The translations under genes and the position numbers were made by a program. The notes beneath the pieces were generated by a model. That model ran no database searches and had not been told where the DNA came from. It saw only the letters and a list, made by a program, of their open reading frames with translations. Below are positions 1 to 4,852 of a stretch of 5,251 bases of DNA, piece by piece. The stretch comes from Pseudomonadota bacterium (lineage in GTDB: Bacteria; Pseudomonadota; Alphaproteobacteria; Acetobacterales; Acetobacteraceae): the NCBI GenBank assembly GCA_023390705.1, contig JAEWCI010000172.1:1-5251 (forward strand). The letters are read 5' to 3'. How positions within the stretch are numbered: position 1 is the stretch's first letter; each line of letters opens with the position of its first letter.

Positions 1-60
1 GAGCCCGCCTGGCCGGTGATCCCGGCGAGCAGCGATCGCGGCCTGGCCCTGCTGCATTGA
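1..60 (+). CDS. C-terminal end of an upstream gene, product unknown (partial)
   Basis: Frame 1 is open from the first base to a TGA at 58-60 and encodes the 19 residues EPAWPVIPASSDRGLALLH. Seventeen of its 19 sense codons end in G or C, the same strong third-position bias seen in the certain genes here. Frame 2 hits a stop at once, which favours frame 1 as the coding frame. Too little remains to assign a family. The gene points the same way as the methyltransferase downstream but is about 240 bases from it, so a shared transcript is uncertain. It could also be chance open sequence. Confidence 0.45.
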   Translation, partial: EPAWPVIPASSDRGLALLH

Positions 61-104
61 CCCGGGGCTGACGGCAATCCGGGTGGGTGAACGGGCCGGC
101 GCCG

Positions 105-125
105 CCGTCCTCCCCGGGAGGGCGG
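105..125 (+). terminator. Possible hairpin terminator after the upstream gene
   Basis: Bases 105-113 pair with 117-125 in a 9-bp stem containing one T·G wobble, closed by the 3-base loop CCG. The hairpin starts 44 bases after the stop codon at 58-60. There is no T tract after it, so it is not a classic intrinsic terminator. Hairpins without T tracts are common at gene ends in high-GC bacteria, but short stems also arise by chance in such GC-rich sequence. Confidence 0.3.
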
Positions 126-279
126 GCGCCCCGCGCGCTCGCCGACAAGGCCGCCAGGCGACCGGAGCGTTGCTGCCGGCCGGCGGAACCCCGGGAGACC
201 GCGCCCGCCTTCAGAACTCCCGTTTTGTTCGCTTGAGCGGGCACGGCCCGGATGCTTCCTGGCCTCCACTTCGGTCGCC

Positions 280-285
280 AGGAGG
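280..285 (+). promoter_or_regulatory. Shine-Dalgarno deciding the methyltransferase start
   Basis: AGGAGG at 280-285 matches the anti-Shine-Dalgarno well. It lies 11 bases before an in-frame GTG (297) and 14 bases before an in-frame ATG (300). It lies downstream of the other candidate ATG at 252, so it can only serve the inner starts. The spacing is longer than ideal, so the choice between GTG 297 and ATG 300 stays open. Confidence 0.5.
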
Positions 286-299
286 CCCTGATCCCGGTG

Positions 300-1064
300 A
301 TGACTGCCAGCGCCCCGGCGCCCTCGCTGTACGAAGCCGCCGAGCTGTACGATGCCATCGTGCCGCCCGGCCCGTGCGAAGCCTTCTATCTGGAGGAGGC
401 GCGACGCAGCGGCGGCCCCGTTCTCGAACTCGCCTGCGGCACGGGCCGGCTGACCCTGCCCCTGGCGCGTGAGGGGCATGCCGTGGTGGGGCTGGATGCT
501 TCCCCGCAGATGCTGGCGGCCGCGCGACGCAAGGCTGCGGAACGGCGCCTCGCCCTGTCCTTCGTGCTGGGTGACATGCGGGCCTTCGATCTCGGGCGGC
601 GCTTCGGCCTCGTCATCATCTCCTGCAACTCGCTCGCCCACCTGATCGGGACGGAGGAAGTGCTGGCCTGCCTCGGCGCGGTCCGCCGGCATCTCTCGCC
701 CGGCGGCATTCTCGCCTTCGACGTCGTCCGCCCGGATGTCCACAGCCTGTCCCGGCCGGAGGACGAAAGGCGGCGGCTCGACCTCGGGCCGAATCCGTGC
801 TCGGCGATCGAGGCGGAGGAGGTGGCGAGCTACGACCCGGTCGTCCAGGTCCGCACCTCATGCTGGCACCTTCGCCGGCACGGCTTTCCCGTGCAGGCCA
901 TGGCACCGATCCGCCTGCGCCAGTTCTTCCCGCAGGAACTGCCCCTGCTGCTGCGGATGGCCGGGCTTGAGCTCACCGCGCGTCATGGCGACTTCGCCCG
1001 TCGCCCGCTCGCCGCGCACAGCCTCAACCAGATCTGCCTGGCGCGCGAATCGCCCGGAACCTGA
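300..1064 (+). CDS. Class I SAM-dependent methyltransferase
   Basis: A soluble methyltransferase that should move a methyl group from S-adenosylmethionine to an unknown acceptor. With the ATG at 300 it has 254 residues. Motif I, the SAM-binding glycine loop, is VLELACGTGRL (41-51). The acidic residue expected to hold the SAM ribose is D66 in VVGLDASPQML. A motif II-like stretch, LGDMRAFDLGRRFGLVI, spans 90-106, and motif III, LSPGGILAFDV, spans 132-142. The N-terminal SLYEAAELYD and the C-terminal region around residues 203-232 (RLRQFFPQELPLLLRMAGLE followed by a GDF) are typical of small stand-alone methyltransferases. The acceptor-binding part gives no clue to the substrate. The start at 300 is preferred because AGGAGG lies just upstream and family similarity begins there; ATG 252 would add 16 residues without recognisable features. 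It is followed after 130 bases by nhaA on the same strand, with no evident functional link. The fold is near certain; the substrate is unknown. Confidence 0.9.
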   Translation: MTASAPAPSLYEAAELYDAIVPPGPCEAFYLEEARRSGGPVLELACGTGRLTLPLAREGHAVVGLDASPQMLAAARRKAAERRLALSFVLGDMRAFDLGRRFGLVIISCNSLAHLIGTEEVLACLGAVRRHLSPGGILAFDVVRPDVHSLSRPEDERRRLDLGPNPCSAIEAEEVASYDPVVQVRTSCWHLRRHGFPVQAMAPIRLRQFFPQELPLLLRMAGLELTARHGDFARRPLAAHSLNQICLARESPGT

Positions 1065-1066
1065 AG

Positions 1067-1085
1067 CGGCGGAGACTCCCCGCCG
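1067..1085 (+). terminator. Short GC hairpin just after the methyltransferase stop
   Basis: CGGCGG (1067-1072) pairs perfectly with CCGCCG (1080-1085) around a 7-base loop, starting two bases after the TGA at 1062-1064. No T tract follows. It may weaken read-through into nhaA, act as a 3' stabilising hairpin, or be part of the nhaA leader. A 6-bp G/C stem is weak evidence in this composition. Confidence 0.3.
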
Positions 1086-1148
1086 ACGGGCCGAACGCCC
1101 CCTGGGCACATCGCAGCCTTCCCCCATATGGCCCGCTCGGCCGCCATC

Positions 1149-1163
1149 GCATGCGGGGCGTGC
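1149..1163 (+). promoter_or_regulatory. Hairpin in the nhaA leader, upstream of the ribosome binding site
   Basis: GCATGC (1149-1154) pairs with GCGTGC (1158-1163) in a 6-bp stem with one T·G wobble and a GGG loop. It sits 15 bases before the likely Shine-Dalgarno AAGGA (1179-1183) of nhaA. A competing pairing, TGCC (1161-1164) with GGCA (1176-1179), would use the 3' arm of this hairpin and touch the first base of the Shine-Dalgarno. This suggests, but does not show, a leader that can switch. No convincing -35/-10 pair was recognised in 1065-1194. Confidence 0.25.
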
Positions 1164-1194
1164 CGGCTTACCACAGGCAAGGAACCGACCCGCC

Positions 1195-2460
1195 ATGGCT
1201 GATGGCCCCACCACACTGCACACCCGGCGCCCAGCCTCCATGCTGCGGGAGTTCCTCGACCACTCGGCATCGGGCGGGCTGATCCTCATGGCGGCTTCGG
1301 CGCTGGCGCTGGGCATCGCCAATTCGCCGCTCGCGCCCGGCTATTTCGCCGCGCTGGACGCCTATCTCGGCCCGCTCAGCCTGCTGCACTGGATCAATGA
1401 CGCCCTGATGGCGGTGTTCTTCCTGCTGGTCGGGCTGGAGATCAAGCGGGAGGCCCTGGACGGGCAGCTTTCCACCTGGAGCCGCCGTATCCTGCCGGGC
1501 GTGGCGGCGCTGGGCGGCATGGTGGTGCCGGCGATCATCTTCCTCGCCTTCAACTGGGATGACCCGCGGACGATCCGTGGCTGGGCCATCCCGTCGGCCA
1601 CCGACATCGCCTTCGCGCTCGGCGTGCTGGCACTGCTCGGCCCGCGCGTGCCGACCTCGCTGAAGGTCTTCCTCACCGCGCTGGCGATCATCGATGATCT
1701 CGGCGCGGTGGCGATCATCGCCGTCTTCTACACCGGCGATCTGTCGCTGCCGCATCTTGGCCTCGCCGCCGTGGTCATCGCCTTTCTCGTGGCGATGAAC
1801 CGGCTCGGGGTCATGCGGCTGCTGCCCTATCTGCTGCTGGGCGCGGTGCTCTGGTTCCTCGTGCTCCGCTCCGGCGTCCACGCCACCATCGCCGGCGTGG
1901 TGCTGGCCTTCACCATTCCGCTCAGCCCCGCGCCCGGCCGGCCGGACGACTTCAAGGCTTCGCCGCTGCACCGCCTGGAGCACGGCCTGCACTACTGGGT
2001 GACCTTCCTGATCGTGCCGGTCTTCGGCTTCGCCAATGCCGGCGTCTCCTTCGCGGGGGTGCCCGGCAGCGTCCTGTTCGACAACCTCACCCTCGGCGTG
2101 GCGCTCGGCCTGGTCCTGGGCAAGCTGGTCGGCGTCTTCGGCAGCGCCGCGCTGGTGATCCGTCTCGGCCATGCGGACATGCCGATGGGGGCGGGCCGGA
2201 TGCAACTCTTCGGCGTCTCCCTGCTCTGCGGCATCGGCTTCACCATGAGCCTGTTCATCGGGCTGCTCGCCTTCGCGCATGATCCGGCGCTCCAGGGCGA
2301 GGTGAAGATCGGAATCCTCGCCGGCTCCGCCGTTGCGGGCCTGCTGGGCTGGGCGGTGCTGCGCGTGGCGCCGCGCGAGGTCCCGCCCCCTCCGGCCCGT
2401 ATCCGGGCAGGCCACCCTGCCGGGAGCCATGGCGAGCGGAAGGCCCGACCGCCGATGTGA
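1195..2460 (+). CDS. nhaA: Na+/H+ antiporter NhaA
   Basis: Inner-membrane antiporter that exports Na+ (and Li+) in exchange for periplasmic protons, serving pH and sodium balance. The protein has 421 residues against 388 in E. coli. The key residues are present. D137 in SATDIAFALG matches E. coli D133, and D167-D168 in AIIDDLGAVAIIA match the ion-binding D163-D164. E82 in LLVGLEIKRE matches E78, H229 in SGVHATIAG matches H225, and K310 in LVLGKLVGV matches K300. The signature CGIGFTMSLF lies at 345-354. About twelve hydrophobic segments run from residue 27 to 391. The extra length is mostly a polar tail rich in Pro and Arg (392-421) and a longer N-terminus. The start at ATG 1195 is backed by AAGGA at 1179-1183 (11-base spacing); ATG 1240 (residue 16) would give an N-terminus closer to the E. 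coli length. It converges on the CoA-transferase gene and probably has its own promoter in the 130-base leader. The antiporter assignment is firm; its physiological role here is inferred from the family. Confidence 0.97.
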   Translation: MADGPTTLHTRRPASMLREFLDHSASGGLILMAASALALGIANSPLAPGYFAALDAYLGPLSLLHWINDALMAVFFLLVGLEIKREALDGQLSTWSRRILPGVAALGGMVVPAIIFLAFNWDDPRTIRGWAIPSATDIAFALGVLALLGPRVPTSLKVFLTALAIIDDLGAVAIIAVFYTGDLSLPHLGLAAVVIAFLVAMNRLGVMRLLPYLLLGAVLWFLVLRSGVHATIAGVVLAFTIPLSPAPGRPDDFKASPLHRLEHGLHYWVTFLIVPVFGFANAGVSFAGVPGSVLFDNLTLGVALGLVLGKLVGVFGSAALVIRLGHADMPMGAGRMQLFGVSLLCGIGFTMSLFIGLLAFAHDPALQGEVKIGILAGSAVAGLLGWAVLRVAPREVPPPPARIRAGHPAGSHGERKARPPM

Positions 2461-2465
2461 CGGCG

Positions 2466-2494
2466 CGAAGGCTCCCGGTGTCCGGGGGCCTTCG
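2466..2494 (+). terminator. Strong hairpin between the convergent nhaA and CoA-transferase genes
   Basis: Bases 2466-2478 pair with 2482-2494 in a 13-bp stem around the 3-base loop TGT. The only non-Watson-Crick position is T2473·G2487. It begins 5 bases after the nhaA stop and ends 14 bases before the stop of the opposing gene, a typical place for a shared terminator. In plus-strand RNA the odd pair is a tolerated G·U, while in minus-strand RNA it becomes an A·C mismatch, so the hairpin should be slightly stronger for nhaA transcripts. No T tract follows on either side, so the mechanism may differ from classic intrinsic termination. Confidence 0.65.
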
Positions 2495-2508
2495 ACCTTC
2501 CGCCCCCG

Positions 2509-3645
2509 CTATCCCTCCAGTCCGAATTCCCGCAGCACTTCGGCCGTGTGCTCGCCCAGGCCGGGCGCCGGCTTGTCCCAGGCGCCGATGCCGGGCAGCT
2601 TCGGGAAGGGCAGTGTGCCGAGGCCCGGCTGCGCCATCGGCACCGCCGCGCCCACCGCCTGCACATGCGGTTCGGCCAGCCAGTCCAGCGGGCTGTTCAC
2701 CCGGTCGCACAGCATGCGCACGGCGTGGAAGCGCTGCACCCAGTCCTCCACCGTCCGCTTGCGCATCGCTTCCCGCAGGATGGGCAGCAGCGTCTCCCGG
2801 TTCCGCGCCCGGTCGGCATAGGTGGCGAAGCGCGGGTCCTGGGAGAGGTCGGGCAGTTCCAGCACCTGGCACATCAGGGGGAATTCCGGCTCCCGCAGCA
2901 TCGCCACCACCATCCAGTTGCCGCAGCTTCCCTGGTAGGTGCCCGAAGGCACGTTGGCCGCCGCCGGCGCATGGCCCAGCAGCCCGTATTCGGCGATGTT
3001 CATCGCCAGCAGCGCCGCCGCCGACTGCATCAGGGAGACATCCAGCACCCGCGGCCGCGGCGCCCTGCCTTCCACCCGGTCGCGGAACTGCTCGGCCAGC
3101 GCCGCCTGCACCGCGGCGAAGGCCGAAAGGCCGGTGAAGGTATCAATGACGAACATGCCTTCGGTGCGGTGCGGCACGCCGTCCATGCCCTTGTTCATCG
3201 AAACCAGGCCGCTGAAGGCCTGGGCGACGCCATCGGTGCAGGGGCGCTCGGCATAGGGGCCCTGCTGGCCGAAGCCGGAGATGGAGAGGAAGACCACGTC
3301 CGGCTTGCCGGCTTCCGGCGTCAGCCCCAGCCGCTTCGCCACACCGGGGCGGAAGGCTTCAAGCATCACATCGGCCCGGGCGGCCAGCTTCGCCAGCGTC
3401 GCGCGGCCGGATTCGGATTGCAGGTCCAGCACCAGGCTGCGCTTGCCCCGGTTGCCGGAGACATGCATCACGCTCTGGTCGCCCTGGCGGGTGGTCAGCC
3501 CGCGCGCCCAGTCCCCGGCCGGCGGCTCCAGCTTCACCACCGTGGCGCCGCAGGCGGCCAGGTACATGGCGCAATAGGGCCCGGCGATGCCCTGGCTGGC
3601 ATCGAGGACGAAAAGGTCGCGGTAGGGCTGCGGCGTCTGGGACAT
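2509..3645 (-). CDS. CaiB/BaiF (family III) CoA-transferase
   Basis: Cytoplasmic enzyme of 378 residues expected to move CoA from an acyl-CoA donor to an organic acid, activating it for breakdown. The start of the domain has the usual VLDASQGIAGPYCAMYLA (13-30) followed by GATVVKLEPPAGDWARG (33-49), the CoA-binding motif of the family. NRGKRSLVLDL (65-75) and ADVMLEAFRPGVAKRLGL (91-108) are further family hallmarks, as is DVSLMQSAAALL (202-213). D168 in EGMFVIDTFTGL aligns with the catalytic aspartate (D169) of formyl-CoA:oxalate CoA-transferase, which forms the covalent anhydride with the acid. The length is near the low end of the usual range of about 380-430. The start ATG (3643-3645) has AGGA 6 bases upstream on the minus strand; the stop is TAG (2509-2511). 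It is divergent from a Bug-type binding protein gene, which hints that the acid taken up may be its substrate. The acid itself cannot be read from sequence. Members are often annotated as formyl-CoA transferases or racemases without proof. Confidence 0.93.
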   Translation of the reverse strand: MSQTPQPYRDLFVLDASQGIAGPYCAMYLAACGATVVKLEPPAGDWARGLTTRQGDQSVMHVSGNRGKRSLVLDLQSESGRATLAKLAARADVMLEAFRPGVAKRLGLTPEAGKPDVVFLSISGFGQQGPYAERPCTDGVAQAFSGLVSMNKGMDGVPHRTEGMFVIDTFTGLSAFAAVQAALAEQFRDRVEGRAPRPRVLDVSLMQSAAALLAMNIAEYGLLGHAPAAANVPSGTYQGSCGNWMVVAMLREPEFPLMCQVLELPDLSQDPRFATYADRARNRETLLPILREAMRKRTVEDWVQRFHAVRMLCDRVNSPLDWLAEPHVQAVGAAVPMAQPGLGTLPFPKLPGIGAWDKPAPGLGEHTAEVLREFGLEG

Positions 3646-3696
3646 GGCGTTTCCTGCGGGCGTTCGGGGGCCTATCCTGCCCTGTATCGCCGGTTA

Positions 3697-3742
3697 GAGC
3701 AGATCGCGGGCGGCGTGAACGGCCGGGAGCGTGAATCTGCTC
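3697..3742. repeat. 8-bp inverted repeat with 30-base spacer in the divergent promoter region
   Basis: GAGCAGAT at 3697-3704 is exactly reverse-complementary to ATCTGCTC at 3735-3742. The arms are A/T-containing in a region that is otherwise nearly all G and C, which makes a chance match less likely. The pair sits near the middle of the 167-base gap between two divergent genes, where an operator for a dimeric or tetrameric regulator would be expected. The arms are about 38 bases apart centre to centre. No regulator gene lies in the window, and I could not place confident -35/-10 elements for either gene. Confidence 0.4.
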
Positions 3743-3754
3743 GACAAACAATGG

Positions 3755-3800
3755 TCTCCGGCGGATTGGCGTGCAGAATTGAACGCATGTCCGCCGGAGG
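3755..3800 (+). promoter_or_regulatory. Long stem-loop covering the Shine-Dalgarno region of the Bug-family gene
   Basis: CTCCGGCGGA (3756-3765) pairs perfectly with TCCGCCGGAG (3790-3799), extended by a T·G wobble (3755/3800) and another at 3766/3789. Inside the loop GCGT (3769-3772) can pair with ACGC (3783-3786). The 3' arm contains GGAGG (3796-3800), one of two possible ribosome binding sites for the gene at 3813. The second, AAGGGG (3802-3807), lies just outside the stem and would stay free. The element could limit translation, or be a DNA operator, or both. Confidence 0.45.
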
Positions 3801-3812
3801 GAAGGGGACTCC

Positions 3813-4796
3813 ATGATGTTGCGACGCCGTCACGTCATCGCGGGGCTCGCCGCCGCGCCGCTGGCCACGGCCCAGGCCCAGGCGCCCGCCTCCTCGGCCG
3901 GCTCCTGGCCCGGCCGGCCCATCCGCTTCATCGTGCCCTACCCGCCGGGCGGGCCGACCGACATCATGGGCCGCATCGCGGCGCAGCAGATCGCCCCGCT
4001 GCTGCCGCAGCCGGTGGTGGTGGAGAACCGCGCCGGCGCCGCCGGGGCCATCGGCTCCGAGGCGGTGGCGCGGGCCGTGCCGGATGGCACCACCTTCCTG
4101 GTCAATGCCTCCGCCCATACCATCGTGCCGCATCTCCAGCGGGTGCCCTTCGACGCGGTGGCGGATTTCATGCCCGTCACCAACATCGCCGCGGTGCCGC
4201 TGATGCTGGTGGTCACGCCCTCCCTGCCGGTGCGCAGCGTGGCGGAGCTGATCGCCCATGCGAAGGCGAATCCCGGCAGGCTCTCCTATGCCTCCTCCTC
4301 CACCGGCGGGGCGCCGCACCTGGCCGGGGAGTTGTTCAAGCTGCTGGCCGGGGTGGAGATGCAGCACGTGCCCTATCGCGGCAGCGGCCAGGCCCTGCCG
4401 GACCTGATGGCCGGCACGGTGCAGGTGATGTTCGATTCCATGCCGAGCAGCGCCGGCGCGGTGCGGGAAGGGCGGCTGCGCGCCCTGGCCGTGACCACCG
4501 CGGCGCGGCAATCCGCCTTCCCCGAACTGCCGACCATGGCCGAAGCCGGGGTGGCGGGCTACGAGATCAGCACCTGGTATGGCATCTGGGCGCCGGCGCG
4601 CACCCCCGCCGCCATCGTGGAGGCCTTGCAGCAGGCAGTGGCGCGCGGCCTGGCGACGGCCGAGGCGCGGGAGCGCATGGCGGCGCTGGGCGCCGTGCCG
4701 GTGGCCGACACGCCGGACCACTTCGCCGCCTTCGTCCGCAGCGAATACGACCGCTGGGGCAGGCTGGTGCGCGACGCCAGGATCACCGCCGAATGA
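3813..4796 (+). CDS. Bug-family (TctC-like) tripartite tricarboxylate transporter substrate-binding protein
   Basis: A periplasmic binding protein of 327 residues, normal for the family, expected to capture a small carboxylate. Residues 1 to about 24 form an export signal: arginines R4-R6, a hydrophobic stretch VIAGLAAAPLA, and a likely cut after an Ala near AQAQA. The RRRHVI start could be Tat- or Sec-directed. The mature domain opens with RPIRFIVPYPPGGPTDIMGR (35-54), the family signature including the GG and D50 of the carboxylate-binding loop. VVVENRAGAAGAIGSEAVAR (68-87) and PDGTTFLV (90-97) follow. Further on come YASSSTGGAPHLAGELF, HVPYRGSGQALPDLMAGTVQ and FPELPTMAEAGVAGYE, all typical. 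ATG codons at 3813 and 3816 are both possible; AAGGGG at 3802-3807 lies 5 or 8 bases upstream. No TctA or TctB gene is nearby, as is usual for the many orphan members. Its neighbours (divergent CoA-transferase, downstream oxidoreductase) suggest an organic acid ligand, which is inference. Confidence 0.95.
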   Translation: MMLRRRHVIAGLAAAPLATAQAQAPASSAGSWPGRPIRFIVPYPPGGPTDIMGRIAAQQIAPLLPQPVVVENRAGAAGAIGSEAVARAVPDGTTFLVNASAHTIVPHLQRVPFDAVADFMPVTNIAAVPLMLVVTPSLPVRSVAELIAHAKANPGRLSYASSSTGGAPHLAGELFKLLAGVEMQHVPYRGSGQALPDLMAGTVQVMFDSMPSSAGAVREGRLRALAVTTAARQSAFPELPTMAEAGVAGYEISTWYGIWAPARTPAAIVEALQQAVARGLATAEARERMAALGAVPVADTPDHFAAFVRSEYDRWGRLVRDARITAE

Positions 4797-4837
4797 CGCC
4801 CGGCGAAGAAAGCCCCGACTTTCAGAGTGGGGCGTCA
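4794..4837 (+). repeat. Nested and alternative hairpins at the end of the Bug-family gene
   Basis: TGACGCCC (4794-4801), which includes the stop codon, is exactly complementary to GGGCGTCA (4830-4837). Inside, GAAAG (4808-4812) can pair with CTTTC (4819-4823). A competing hairpin pairs GCCCC (4812-4816) with GGGGC (4829-4833). After a bulged G4817 it continues with ACT (4818-4820) against AGT (4826-4828), leaving the loop TTCAG. The two folds share bases and exclude each other. The compact one (4812-4833) could act as a terminator or attenuator before the next gene, although no T tract follows; it ends 19 bases before that gene's ATG. Confidence 0.4.
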
Positions 4838-4852
4838 GCGCGCCAGGAAACA

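Noticed and set aside
223..250. Possible promoter around the T-rich patch at 223-230 upstream of the methyltransferase
   Set aside because: The patch stands out from the GC-rich background, but I could not pair a TTG-like -35 with a credible -10 at suitable spacing, so it is not called.
83..472. 129-codon plus-strand open frame starting at GTG 83
   Set aside because: Its product is an Arg/Ala/Gly/Pro-rich composition without motifs, and it overlaps the start of the methyltransferase, which carries all SAM-binding motifs.
736..1194. Upstream extension of the nhaA frame by 153 codons
   Set aside because: It overlaps the methyltransferase gene, and its Arg/Ser-rich product has no similarity to any antiporter N-terminus. 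The ATG at 1195 has a Shine-Dalgarno and fits the family length.
1168..2430. 420-codon open frame on the minus strand opposite nhaA
   Set aside because: It is the antisense shadow of a certain gene. Its product is a low-complexity mix of Arg, His, Gln, Glu and Asp with no domain, as expected from the complement of GC-rich hydrophobic codons.
3741..3769. TCGACA (3741-3746) as a -35 element for the Bug-family gene
   Set aside because: The expected -10 position 17 bases on reads GATTGG, a poor match.
2548..3816. 422-codon open frame on the plus strand opposite the CoA-transferase gene
   Set aside because: The product is rich in His, Arg, Gln and Gly with no family motif, while the minus-strand frame shows a complete CaiB/BaiF protein with its own Shine-Dalgarno.
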